In this document: piece after piece, positions 48,124-59,940 of the stretch | Position numbering within the stretch: position 1 is the first letter of the stretch | Layout of the letters: every line of letters starts with the position of its first letter | Assembly (NCBI RefSeq): GCF_900090045.1 | Contig: NC_041787.1 | Coordinates: 1,322,001 to 1,386,000 of the forward strand | DNA: 64,000 nt | Reading direction: 5' to 3' | DNA from: Plasmodium malariae | Taxonomy: Eukaryota > Apicomplexa > Aconoidasida > Haemosporida > Plasmodiidae | The notes under the pieces: model-generated | Databases searched by the model: none | What the model saw: only the letters and a program-made list of their open reading frames with translations | Told to the model about the DNA's origin: nothing | Program-made: the position numbers and the translations under genes

Positions 48124-51100
48124 CTACTTATCATTCTCCTTTTTTTCTCCCTTTTGTTTTATATATTTCTTTAATATGGATAAAAAAAAAAAAAAAGGAA
48201 AAACAAAAATTATAAAACCTAAATAAGAGGAAGGAACACTCTGCAGTAGTGCAATAATTCACTGTTTTCTTCTGCACTTTTTTATTTTTTATTGTACAAT
48301 TATTTACTCCAGTTAGGTTTATATAAAATGGGTATACGTATATATACGTAAATGTGTACATGCATATATGCGTATATGTGTATATTTATATATGCGTATA
48401 TGCGTATATGTATATATGTGTATATTTATATATGCGTATATTTATATATGCGTATATGTGTATATGTATATATGTGTATATGTATATATGTGTATATGTA
48501 TATATTTGTATATGTATATATGTGTATATGTATATATGTGTATATGTATATATGTGTATATGTATATATGTGTATATGTATATATGTGTATATGTATATA
48601 AGCGTATATGCGTATATGCACATGTATATGTACATATAAATGAATGTTTTACCCCCATGTTAAATTTGGAATCATACAAATTTTTTCTTTCATTGTCCAT
48701 TGTATCGATTACCTAAAATGAAAAAGGCATATAATACTTACAAAGGTACGGGAGTTCTAAAATAAATACATGTGCATAGGTATCTGCATATATGTGTATA
48801 TATGTATGTATATATGTATATATGTATATATGTATGTATATATGTATATATGTATATATGTATATATGTATATATGTATATATGTATATATGTATGTATA
48901 TATGTATGTATGTATGTATATATGTATGTATGTATATATGTATGCGTCGGCCGGCAATTGCCTAAACGCATGTACTAGTAGGTAGATCTAAATGCCAATG
49001 TTTAGTAACGTTGATTTATAAAAACCGTACATTTTTTTTAATGTCTTCATGCTCATAAGCCTATAAAAAATAAGCAGTAAATAATATATTAACAATAAAT
49101 TTATACATAATATAAAATTATACATAAATAAACAAAAGAATATACAAATGAATGGATAAATTTATATTAAGAAAGATACGCTATTGGAAAGGCATTCACT
49201 CACATGCATTACTATTAATAATTATCAATATTTTAATAGAGGAAAAAAATAAAAAATATAAATATAAATAAAAAATATAAATATAAATAAAAAATATAAA
49301 TATAAATAAAAAATATAAATATAAATAAAAAATATAAATAAAAAATATAAATAAAAAATATAAATAAAAAATATAAATAAAAAATATAAATAAAAAATAT
49401 AAATAATAAGTATAAATAATAAATATAAATAAAAAATAAAAATAAAAAATAAAAATATAAAATATAATTAAAAAATATAAATAAAAATCAAAAATCAAAA
49501 TTTACACTGGATGAGTCAATGCGAAACTTCAGACCCGTCCTGTTTAACCAGTCGTGCTTCATAACTCCGTCGCTTTTTTCTGATTAAAGAATTAATTTTG
49601 TAAAAGGGTTTACTTAATTGTGTTCACACCATGTTTATTAACACGCATTGTGTAAAGTATAACGTATAATACGCTGCATATGATGATGTAATGATGATGT
49701 AGCGTGCACTAAGTCCACAGGTGGATCCTACTGCTAGCATGAACAAATAATTTGGAGATAAATGTACCCGTTGAAAAAAGGTCCTTCAGACGATTATCAA
49801 ACTCCTCCAACTTTTTCAGCGACTAAAAAAGGCGTAAATTAAAAAAAAAAAAAAAAAGAAGCAAACAAACAAACGTTTACATTTACATTATTGAGGTTAG
49901 GAAATAACGCTTAACATGCATGTACGTGTGCGTGTGCGTGTGTGTGTGTGTGTGTTAATAACCTGTTTTTCCCTCTCCCTTTTGGACATCTTGTTATACT
50001 TTTTCATCTTCTTTAAATACTCTTCGTCCTGAAAAATGAAAAAAAATATAAAAAAGAACGACGTGGAATGAAAAGGACAAAATACGACAAAATCGGGCAC
50101 AACGAACCGGCGTATAATTAAACAAGTTAAAGCAATAAAAACAAACACAATAAAGCAAAATAACAGAAATTTTATTTTCTTGGGGATCTTAAACCCGTTT
50201 ATGCGTGCAGTATCTGTATTACTAAATCGGTTAGATCCTTAACGATTAAAGCATTTTTACTTTTCTTAGTGTTCGATTTTACTATATCATTTGTTCTCTT
50301 TTTTAAAATATTAATTTTTTCTAAATTCAAGTTGTTATCCTTCTTATTGATCATTGATGATGAATTGTCTTTATCCTTTTTTTCCTCCTTCATTCTTGTA
50401 TTTGCCTCATCAAAATTGTTGTTATCGCTGCTATTGTAATGCGCTTTCTTATTTTTGAAAATGTAAACTTCATCTTTTCGTAATTTGTTACTAGTGGTGC
50501 TACCTTTCTCACATTCAACAGAATTCTCTTCACCTGCCTCCCCTTCAACAACGACCTCTTCATTGGCGTCCCCTTCACTGGCGTCCTCTTCACTGGCGTC
50601 CCCTTCACCTGCTTCCTCCTTATGTGCCTCCCCTTCAACAACGACCTCTTCATTGGCGTCCCCTTCACTGGCGTCCCCTTCACTGGCGTCCTCTTCACTG
50701 GCGTCCCCTTCACTGGCGTCCCCTTCAACGCACTCGTTGTCACTATATGCGAATGAAAGCAAATTACTTTTCAGTTCTTTTTGCTCCTTTTTTTTTAATG
50801 TTTCATGTTTAAAATTTTCCTTTTCGTATTTTGAATTATTATCATAATTAACATAAGGCACTAAATGGTGAAAAGGGTTTTCAATAATTTTTACATATTC
50901 AATATATGGCACATCTTCTATCGGTTCATCATTTTTATTTGTTTTTATATTATTAAATTTTAATAAATTATAAATGCTATGTTTTGCAATTTTTCCAAAT
51001 AACGTGCTTTTATTATTTAAGTAATCTGCTTTATCTAGTGTAATGAAAAACTGACTTCCATTCGATGGTTTGTCTATATTTAAATTTGCAAATGATAAAC

Positions 51101-51621
51101 AACCCGTATATAAAAATTTTAATCTACTGTTATATTCATTTTTAAAAGGTTCATTAAATGCGTATTCGTTGTCTAAAAAGTGAACACGTAGGAAGTATGA
51201 GCATTTTACGATACAAAATAGAAGGACAGGGGGTGGGGGGAACAAGTCTACGTCGTTACTACACATGCCCCTCCATTGTTGCGCATATATATATATATAT
51301 ATATATATATTTTTTTTACGTACACTTTTGTGTATCTACATATACATAACGTACTCACGTCATCGCTTTATTAATTTTATTTATTTATTTTTTTCCCGTA
51401 CGCAACCCCGTATTTGTGTGGTCCCCTGTCTGAATCAAGAATTTTGGGATAACTCGAAAAAATTTATTTTTATTATAATAATTATTTAAACATAGCTGAA
51501 TAAAATTCTGACAAGCTATTGGGCATTCATTACTAAAAAGTAAAACTTCTAACTCACCTAAACTTGTACATATAATTACCTTACCGTATGTTTTAGGCTC
51601 AATACTATAAACTTCTGACAT
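48124..51621 (-). CDS. CWC27: CWC27-type cyclophilin (spliceosome-associated PPIase-like protein)
   Basis: Eight exons, phases consistent: 51621-51402, 51172-50223, 50028-49963, 49822-49768, 49579-49506, 49060-49031, 48712-48653, 48168-48124; 499 residues. The cyclophilin domain covers residues 1 to about 180: [14 protein letters not shown] keeps the Arg, Phe and Gln of the active site and GSQFFITL is intact, but the Trp and His that line the CypA pocket are replaced ([12 protein letters not shown]), so proline isomerase activity is doubtful, as in other CWC27 proteins. The C-terminal half has an acidic EGDAS repeat, then a Lys-rich helical region and a short conserved-looking tail ([16 protein letters not shown]). 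CWC27 joins activated spliceosomes. Exon 1 and exon 6 both use an unusual GTACGG donor. Probably the orthologue of the falciparum cyclophilin next to PP7. Confidence 0.85.
48352..48625. repeat. TATATGTGTATATGTA array in CWC27-like intron 7
   Basis: A TG/TA array fills the intron between exons 7 and 8 (48169-48652). Long open frames through it on both strands are artefacts of the period. Confidence 0.8.
48785..48945. repeat. TATGTATATATG array in CWC27-like intron 6
   Basis: A similar TA/TG array lies in the intron between exons 6 and 7. Confidence 0.75.
49245..49490. repeat. AAAAATATAAAT 12/18-bp minisatellite in CWC27-like intron 5
   Basis: Higher-order 18-bp units pass into simple 12-bp units within the intron 49061-49505. 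Confidence 0.8.
50528..50730 (-). repeat. 15-bp coding repeat (Glu-Gly-Asp-Ala-Ser)
   Basis: About a dozen acidic units, including two diverged EEVVVEGEA blocks that suggest duplication of a larger segment, are in frame in exon 2 of the CWC27-like gene. Confidence 0.85.
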
Positions 51622-53311
51622 TTATTCACTGAAAATACATTAAATTATGACAAATTCATACATTCAAATTATGTATAACTGTACGTGGAATTATACACAT
51701 ATAAGAGCAATTTTTATACGCAGAACGTATTCATGTGGAATATATACATAAATACATATATAACTTTCGTGATATATGTTTATGTTCGTAGTTTTACTTT
51801 TGCGATGTTTCTTTTTTTATTTTATTTAGAATTTTATAAAATAGAAAACTCCATTTATTTTATTCTCACAAAATTAAAATTGCCTGTAATGTTCTTAATT
51901 TTTTTTCAGTTGCTCATTTTGGGTTTGTTTTCATAAATTTTGTAAGAAAAAATTGTGCTTCAAAAATTACCCGATTTTGATAAAAAAAAAAGAAAAAAAG
52001 AATGAAAAACACATAAACAGAAAAAAATAAAACAAAATTGAAAAAAACAAAACAAAACTGAAAAAAACAAAACAAAATTGAAAAAAACAAAACAAAACTG
52101 AAAAAAACAAAACAAAATTGAAAAAAACAAAACAAAACTGAAAAAAACAAAACAAAATTGAAAAAAACAAAATTGCGTTAAATAGGAACTGTCCATTCGT
52201 ACTTTTATTTACAAATTAGAGTTACATTTTAACGAAATTATTTACTGTTTTTTAATTTTACCCTTTTAAGTTTATATCGAAGAAATAAGCAGACGCCCAA
52301 GTATACATACATATATATATGTGCATCATGTATATATATGTGTGTGCATATAAAACAAAGAATGCCTTATTTTAATTGACCTTTAAAATCTCACGTTCTT
52401 AAGATCAAAACATATTAGTACGCAGCTTATCCATGTGTAACACGTTTTGATAACTTTAAGTATCTTACAGAAATGGTCATATTGTTTTATAATTTTCATA
52501 TTTACACCTTTCTATATATACGTTATGTGCAGAAAAGAAGTTATGTCATATGTCAAAAAGCAAATTATGCCATATATCATAGAGAAATTATGCCATATAT
52601 CACCCAACCAGATAATCTGAATAATAAATTAGATACCGCTCGTAATACTCATATATATAATGTAATGTGGATACATTTTAAGCATTTTTTTTTTTTTTTT
52701 TTTTTGCACCATCAAGGGGGGTAATTTCACTACAGCCAAATTTTTTATATAAATCACTTCTACTCACAATCGCTACTTTTACAAAAAACGCAGGCACACA
52801 AAATATTATTCTCATATGTTTTATTATTATATTTAAACTTAAGTATCAATTTTTTTAAAAATATTTTAAGGACAAAAACACCCTGAACAGTTAAGAATTT
52901 TGCTTTTTTCCAATTTTACATAAAAAATTGTAATTAGGCCAGTAGTGAAAAAGAAGCAAAAAAAAAAAGATAAAAGGTCACATGTGAAAGGTACACGGAA
53001 AAAAGCTAAACGTGCATAGCAAAAAGCGCAAACGAAAAAACTTAAAACAAAAACAAAAACAAAAACAAAAATAATAAACAAAAACAAAAATAATAAACAA
53101 AAACAAAAATAATAAACAAAGACACAAATAAATAAAGTGGTAACACTGAGAAAATTATCGGCAAATAGAACCATAAATAGTTGAATAGCATAAACAAATT
53201 AACAAGATAAAAATAAATTAGCACACTAAAAAAAAAAACGTTGCCTACACGTATTTAAAATATATATATATTGAAACTCACCAAGGGAAACAAAAACAGC
53301 TAGATTTTTTT

Positions 53312-53342
<31 letters not shown>

Positions 53343-53732
53343 TGTACTATACACATTATATGCACTATATAAACTATATACCTTACATACCTTAAATACG
53401 TAAAACACGCTAAATAAATAGTAAAAAACGAAAATACTTGAACAAAATAAAAGGCTTAAAATTCAATAATAATGGTTAAAAAGTACTCCATTCTCCATTA
53501 AAAATGTACGAGCAGCTACAATTAAATTAAAAATGTATGTACCTTTTTGCGTTATTGTCAACATTTTATGACCTGTTCATAATGTTTTATCATTTTTTGC
53601 ACAATAAGTATGAATGTTCATAATAATGTGTTCATCAGCTCATGCAAATGCATTTTCAAATACAATTTTGCTTACATGTGTGTGCACACGTCCGCTTATA
53701 TTTGTGAGGATGGATGGGCGTATCTTCGCTTT
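51622..53732. other. Spacer between ankyrin and CWC27-like genes
   Basis: Contains the CWC27-like promoter and the ankyrin gene's 3' UTR. It includes a 19-bp minisatellite (52025-52172), a repeat of AAATTATGCCATATATCA (52562-52602), an AAAAACAAAAATAATAAAC array (53041-53115) and poly(A) at 53317-53341. No gene or RNA is recognised. Confidence 0.5.
52025..52172. repeat. 19-bp AAAACAAAACTGAAAAAAC minisatellite
   Basis: About eight units alternate strictly between ACTG and ATTG variants, so the true expansion unit is a 38-bp dimer. Confidence 0.85.
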
Positions 53733-56700
53733 TTAAAAGAAAGTGCAAAGATGGTAAAAGGAGTCATACGTCAAAAGTGAAAAAATGTGAGTTTTTGTTT
53801 TTATCCTTAAAATCCAGGCATTTCTTAAATTAATTTTTCTTGAGTATTGCAAAGTAAATTGTCTAATTTCGTTATCTTCTGTAAGATCTATGGGTAAGTT
53901 ATCACAGGTAGTTCTCATAAACACATTTGCTCCTCTTTGTATTAAACTTTTAAATATTCTGATATTGCCAGTTATGGATGCAGCATGAATTGGAAATAGT
54001 TGCAAGCGTGCATCAAAATAATTTGGGTCAGCTCCTTTTTTTAAAATAACATCAACAATTTTATAATTTCCCGAAGTTATTGCACAACATAATGCTTTAC
54101 TTGTTATTCTTTTTTTAAAAATAGATTTATATTTCAAATAATAATGCATTTCTAAATTTTTGATGTATACATTATATTTTTTCATAATGCTAACAATTTC
54201 TTCCATTTTTTTACTCAATGATTGTTCAATTTGTTTATAAATTAAATATTTCACAATACCTTTATGCCCTTCAAAGGAAGCATAATGAAGTGGTTCCAAT
54301 AAATTTAAATCCAAGCATGTAATATCTGCTCCTTTTTCAGTTAACAATTTTACAATATCAAAGTTACCCATCATACATGCAGCATGTAAAGGGGAGTCAT
54401 ATTTTTTACCTAAATTTAAATTAACTAATGCACCATTCTCTAGAAAATATTTGCAAACTTCTAAATGATTTGATATAGACGCACACCATAGGGGAGTTTC
54501 ATTATCAGATGACAATGCATTTATATCAGCATTATTACTAACTAAAAATTTAACTGAATCGATATCACCTTTCGAGGCTGATAAATGTAATGGTGTAAAT
54601 TTTCTTATTCTTGTTTTACTATTTATATATGTGCCTGACTTTATAAATGTTTTTACTAACTCAATGTTACCTTCTTTTGTTGCTAAATGTATTGGTTGCA
54701 TATCTGAGATATCATCCATCATAGAGGACCCCCCTAGACCTTCTCTGTACTCTCCCATGTATACATCCAATTCGCTATAACTCAGTTCTTCATTATATGC
54801 ATTCGTCCATGCGTTTGCCCTTTCATTCGCTCTGTCGACTTCCCTTTCGTTCGTCCATTCGTTTGCCCTTTCGTTCGTCCATTCGTTTGCCCTTTCGTTC
54901 ATTCTGTCGACTTCCCTTTCATTCGTTCTGTCGACTTCCCTTTCGTTCGTTCTGTCGATTTCCCTTCCGTTTATCCTTTGATTTACTTCTATTAAGCTGT
55001 CGTTACTATTAATTCTGCAAAAATTTATTAAATATGCTTCCACTGTTTCGTGTTCATTCTTTGAGCTCCTCTTATTGTTTTCATTTTTCTTCAACGTACA
55101 ATTTATTTTCTTCTTATCATTGCTGTTGCTGGTGTGTGGGCTTATATGAACTTTTTCACATTCTCCAGTATTTTTTCTCATCTTTTTACACGTCTTTTTT
55201 ATCGTATATTTTCTTGTATATTCTGCCATGTATTCTTCCCTATTTTCGCTTCTTTCATCCGCCCAGTCAGCGGGGAATTCACTTCTATCGATTTTTCTTC
55301 CTTCAGTATGATCCTTCATTTTTTCTGTTCCTCCCTTTTTACCGTTTTTATCCAACTCTTTCTTGTACCTCCTCGGATGAATATGCCAATTTTTCCCCTT
55401 ACCTGAATTTAAAATAAAAGAATTGCTAACCCACTCTTTGAAAATCTTTTTACAGCCAATATTGCAACATGGCTCTATACATTTTATACGTTTGATAATA
55501 CTGTAAGTTTTGTTGATTGAACATATAAAGTGGCAAGTGCGACAGTTCAAGTTATATATATATGGATGACTTGTACATTCTAGGCTTTTTATAAATATTT
55601 TTTTAAAAAATTTTTTATTACTTGTTATGTTCATTGTGGTACTAATTTTTCTGTCAAGGTAGTTCTTACCATATATGAAGTGTTTTCTCTCTCCATTGAC
55701 AACCACATTATTTTGCTTTTTTTTATTATTTAAGAGATAACCATTACCATTGCATGAAAGTAAAATTTTAAAAAAAGAATTACTCGAAAAATTATTATCA
55801 TTTGGAATGTAGCACTTGTCAGATTTTAAATTAATACTGTTTGTATAAAACTCGGAGATGTTCGCTTTTTTCAACTCCTTTTTTACCTTAACAGGGTAAA
55901 GAGCATGTTGGTATAAATTACCAGAAAAAACATCATGATCCGTACATTTTGAGAGGTACGGATAGCATGCTGTTATATTCTTTTTCTCCATAGAAAAATA
56001 GCAATCCTTGTTACTATTTCTTAAACATGTAGTACTCCTTTCTCTTGAACATTTTTTGTTTACCTTTAAATTACTTTTTACCGCTCCCATTAAAATTTTT
56101 GTATTTCCTATTTTGTTATTTATCCTGTATCCATTCAGGTAATTTTTACTCATTTTTTTCCTACCACTTATTTTATGCCCATATGACGGAGAAAAACCGT
56201 CGTTTTTGTTACTCATCCAGATGAGCCGCCTTCCGCTTATTCGATCTTCCTCTTCAGTTACTCTGATATCCCTTTTCACTTTTGACCTTTCCCTCTTTCG
56301 ATAGCTATATAACAACCATTTAATTACACCTAACAAAATATGTCTGTTTCTCTTCGTATCATAGTTTTTCAAGACATAATCTTTCTTATAACTTCCCTCT
56401 TTTTCCAAAGAAGAATTTCTAATTTTTTTAATTAAAAACGTTAAATGATTATTTAATTGAGTCTTTATATTTAAAATACTAAATACTTCATCACATTGAG
56501 AATTTTTTAAAACAGATTTTTCACTTATTGTATTTCCATCAATTACAACTTTGTCCCTACATTTTTTTATGAACAAGGTCAGGTCATCTATTATAATAGC
56601 AGAAATGGTTTTCGAGTGAAAAAGTTTCTTGTATAACAACTTAATAAAAATATATTTAATTTCATCATTATGTATATACATAAAATATCGGATAACTTTT

Positions 56701-56786
56701 AATTGAGAATATATCTTTTTTAATTTGTGTAAATGCATGTCCTTCTTTTCTTTTTTCTTCAAGCTGAGGTGAATTTTTTTAAACAT
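53733..56786 (-). CDS. Ankyrin-repeat protein with central cysteine cluster
   Basis: Single exon, 1017 residues, start ATG after AACAAAAG. The C-terminal third (about residues 694-980) contains at least seven ankyrin repeats with clear consensus (MQPIHLATKEGNIELVKTFI, FTPLHLSASKGDIDSVKFLV, SPLHAACMMGNFDIVKLL, PLHYASFEGHKGIVKYL, FPIHAASITGNIRIFKSLI), interrupted by a Lys/Tyr-rich helix between the fifth and sixth. A cysteine cluster at about 398-446 (C..C...C, then C..CC...C) could bind metal but matches no named finger that I can assign. Just before the ankyrins is a 24-bp-type coding repeat NEREVDR/NERANEW. No membrane segment or signal peptide. Ankyrin repeats mediate protein binding; the partner is unknown. 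Confidence 0.83.
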   Translation of the reverse strand: MFKKIHLSLKKKEKKDMHLHKLKKIYSQLKVIRYFMYIHNDEIKYIFIKLLYKKLFHSKTISAIIIDDLTLFIKKCRDKVVIDGNTISEKSVLKNSQCDEVFSILNIKTQLNNHLTFLIKKIRNSSLEKEGSYKKDYVLKNYDTKRNRHILLGVIKWLLYSYRKRERSKVKRDIRVTEEEDRISGRRLIWMSNKNDGFSPSYGHKISGRKKMSKNYLNGYRINNKIGNTKILMGAVKSNLKVNKKCSRERSTTCLRNSNKDCYFSMEKKNITACYPYLSKCTDHDVFSGNLYQHALYPVKVKKELKKANISEFYTNSINLKSDKCYIPNDNNFSSNSFFKILLSCNGNGYLLNNKKKQNNVVVNGERKHFIYGKNYLDRKISTTMNITSNKKFFKKIFIKSLECTSHPYIYNLNCRTCHFICSINKTYSIIKRIKCIEPCCNIGCKKIFKEWVSNSFILNSGKGKNWHIHPRRYKKELDKNGKKGGTEKMKDHTEGRKIDRSEFPADWADERSENREEYMAEYTRKYTIKKTCKKMRKNTGECEKVHISPHTSNSNDKKKINCTLKKNENNKRSSKNEHETVEAYLINFCRINSNDSLIEVNQRINGREIDRTNEREVDRTNEREVDRMNERANEWTNERANEWTNEREVDRANERANAWTNAYNEELSYSELDVYMGEYREGLGGSSMMDDISDMQPIHLATKEGNIELVKTFIKSGTYINSKTRIRKFTPLHLSASKGDIDSVKFLVSNNADINALSSDNETPLWCASISNHLEVCKYFLENGALVNLNLGKKYDSPLHAACMMGNFDIVKLLTEKGADITCLDLNLLEPLHYASFEGHKGIVKYLIYKQIEQSLSKKMEEIVSIMKKYNVYIKNLEMHYYLKYKSIFKKRITSKALCCAITSGNYKIVDVILKKGADPNYFDARLQLFPIHAASITGNIRIFKSLIQRGANVFMRTTCDNLPIDLTEDNEIRQFTLQYSRKINLRNAWILRIKTKTHIFSLLTYDSFYHLCTFF
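54795..54968 (-). repeat. Coding repeat Asn-Glu-Arg-(Glu-Val-Asp-Arg / Ala-Asn-Glu-Trp)
   Basis: Mixed 24- and 36-bp units, all in frame in the ankyrin gene; highly charged with Trp. Confidence 0.8.
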
Positions 56787-57654
56787 CTTTTGTTACCCAG
56801 GAGCGTCTAAACATGTGTGTGTGTGTGTGTGTATTGTGGGTGTATTTATTTTTAGTTAAAATGGGAGAAGTTTTGCCTGTACAAGTCAGCTTCCCCTATT
56901 ATGCAGCGCATATATATATATGTGTGCGTGGTGGGGTAAGTGGGCGTTTATATGTAAATGTGCACTTACTTGTACGTGTATGTATTTAATATTCGCGCGT
57001 GCACACTCGTAACAACAATTTATAACACGTTTTCTCCTAACCCTTGGAGTTTGTCTGCATTTATATATACGTACAAAAAAAATAAAGACAAGTGAGTCAT
57101 CAGTAATACCAGGGTGTGGTATAAGTCCACAGTAAATAAAAGTTTAAACAAAACAAAAATATATTTGATGTGGAAAAAAAAACAAAAAAATCTTAATTAA
57201 GAAATGGAAGTACGGAAATATAATATGGAAGACAAGCAGTAAGCATATAAATATATATATACACATTCATATGTACATTCATATGTACATTCATAAGTAT
57301 GTATGTGTCTATATGGATATACATGGGCACGAGGGTGTGCATATACATAGACTACTAACACACACTGCTGTTATAGCGAGAGGCAATAACATATAGGTTT
57401 TAAATATGTAAAAAGCATTTCGATTTCGCATATTCTGCTACGTTTTAATTTGTACCTTTTTTTTTTTTTTTTTTTTCTAAATTAATACGAAATGTCCAAA
57501 GTTATATATTAAATGTTTATGGCTAAAAATAAAGTGCTAAAGAACATATGGTGAACACCAAATAGTGACAAGCTGAATGCGCATTAATCTGAAAATGATA
57601 AAATATAAACTTAAATATTCTGACCTGCCCCCCAATGGCTAGTTTGGCTAGAAA

Positions 57655-57688
<34 letters not shown>

Positions 57689-58699
57689 TATAACCATATA
57701 ACATATAATTTAAAAACAAACATTCGAGTATATATTCTGGCAAACAGTTGCGCAAAGTGGTATACAAACAAACAAAAAACGTGAGGAAAAACTAAAAACA
57801 AAAAACCTATTTTTTTGTGTTCATCATTTACAATTCAACACAGAGCGAATAAAACGCGTATATAGAAAATTGGAAAGTACATAAATTCGATAAAAATAAA
57901 TGAAGAAAAAGTAAAAATAAAATAAAATATTTTACGGTAAATGAATGTGCGTGATGCAGAAGTGGTACTAATTTTTTTATTCTTTCAGGTTTTCACATTT
58001 CTATGTGTATTTTCTTTTTTTGTTTTATTAAGAAAAATGCATTAAAAGTACATCAAAATAATACGTGGACTTTCGTAAATCTTTCCTTTTTGCCACTAAA
58101 CGAGTAGGAAATTTACCTAGAGACAATTAAAAAATTTTCTCTTCCTTTTTTGTAAAAGAAAAGAAAAAATGTATGCGAACGATGTAGAATGAGAAGAAGA
58201 CACTGTAATTGTATGGGTAATTTTATACGCACGCTTATGTACATGTATACATACTCACGCATACAACGTATATCCGTATATACACGCATATACACACATG
58301 TACTTTCAGTGCTGCATATTTATGCAATAAAGAACAAGTGAAATTACAGAAAATAAAATCATGGATATTACATTTTAAGGTGCTTTAAGCAGTCAATGCG
58401 GACATGTAAGGTTTGCTGCTTTTTTTTTTTAGAAAAAAAAAGCGAAAAAGACAGAATTTGTTCCCTAATGAATAAACAAAAATTCTTGCTTAACTATTCA
58501 GAACTAGTCGAAATGTTTTCACTATAATTATATTGTTATGTGAGAAAGTAAAAGCAAGAAGTATGTGAATTTTCAGTTTTTGCAAAAATGTAAATAAAAG
58601 TTGTTTTGTTTCGCAAGATTCGTGCTTTGAAAGTGCATATTGTTTTTCCTTGTTTATATTCTTTCATTTTTTGTTTTTCCTTTTTTTTGTTCTTTCATT

Positions 58700-58812
58700 T
58701 TTTGTTCTATCTTTTTTTGTTCTATCTTTTTTTGATCTATCTTTTTTTGTTCAATCTTTTTTTGTTCTATCTTTTTTTGATCTATCTTTTTTTGATCTAT
58801 CTTTTTTTCTTT
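58700..58812. repeat. TTCTATCTTTTTTTG / ATCTATCTTTTTTTG minisatellite
   Basis: About eight units of 13-15 bp lie in the ankyrin/NOG2 divergent intergenic region. Confidence 0.75.
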
Positions 58813-59503
58813 TTCTTCTTTTTTTATATTTTACCAGTTTAATTTTATTATATGTGTAGTTGCTGTATATTTTAGAGGTAGCTATTCCGTTCTATACATA
58901 AAAGTCGTACATACAACTCTTTTGCAATCTCTTTTAGTTTCTTATTTTCTGTGCAACTATATTTTAGTCATGTGTTTATAATTCTGGCGGAACTTTTAAC
59001 CTAATCTGCAGTTACATTGTTACTAATTTAACCAAACAAAATGAGAAGTTATCCTCATGATATATGACAAAGTAAAGGTAGCTCCAGTCCAGAAGGGAAT
59101 TTATTCATAAACGTATATATATATATATACACATACACATGCATATATACACATACACATATATACATACACATGACCATACACATGCACATACACATGC
59201 GTATATATGCATACTTATCCGTACGTATGAATGGCACAAATACGCTTAACTTCACTGCGCACAGGTTTTCCTTTTATCCGCAAACAGTATACAGTGTTCA
59301 ACAATAATTTTAATCTGAATTTTTCAAAGTACCTCAAAATAATAGAAATGCGGATATGAAGTATACGGTTAATGTATATTTCGTTCAAAAATGGGCTTTT
59401 ACTGTAGTAGCAACAAAAAGAAAATCTGCCACAATACAGGTGATATTTATATACCTACGCACGTACATATACAAATATATATATGTATTTATTTTATTTT
59501 ACG

Positions 59504-59514
59504 TGAACTGTTCA
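59504..59514. promoter_or_regulatory. Palindrome TGAACTGTTCA, copy 1 of 2
   Basis: Perfect 5-1-5 palindrome followed by TAATTTTTTGCGAAAAA; the second copy 159 bp downstream has a similar right flank (TAAATTTTAGCTAAAAA), so a block of about 35 bp is repeated. Regulatory role is inference only. Confidence 0.3.
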
Positions 59515-59662
59515 TAATTTTTTGCGAAAAAAAAAAAATTCAGACATTCTTTCTAAAAGCCATAAATGAGAATAATTTATGCCCCACGAATCATAAATTT
59601 ATATTAGTAAGGTAAAAATGATTGTACAGTTTTTTGCCTTTTTTTTTTTTTTTATTTTTGTA

Positions 59663-59673
59663 TGAACTGTTCA
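59663..59673. promoter_or_regulatory. Palindrome TGAACTGTTCA, copy 2 of 2
   Basis: Identical to the copy at 59504-59514, 1.7 kb upstream of the NOG2 start. Also matches the palindrome near 26964 apart from the central base. Confidence 0.3.
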
Positions 59674-59909
59674 TAAATTTTAGCTAAAAAAAAAAATTAT
59701 ATAAGAGGAATACGAATGAAATGAAAATATGCTCAATTAAAAGAAACATATATTGTATCATTCTTGCCATAAATTTTTTTATTCAAAAGAGAATTTTATG
59801 CAAAATTTAAATTAATCTTGAAAATGCTTACATATGTCGGAAAAAAAAAAAAAAGAGAAATTAAAAAAAAAGAATTTTTAGCAAAAATGGGATCTATACT
59901 TTTAAATTT

Positions 59910-59940
<31 letters not shown>

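Noticed and set aside
59391..59615. Spliced small gene beginning MGFYCSSNKKK
   Set aside because: The only clear donor (ACAG/GTGATA) joined to the AG before ACATTC gives a stop after eight codons; kept only as an observation.
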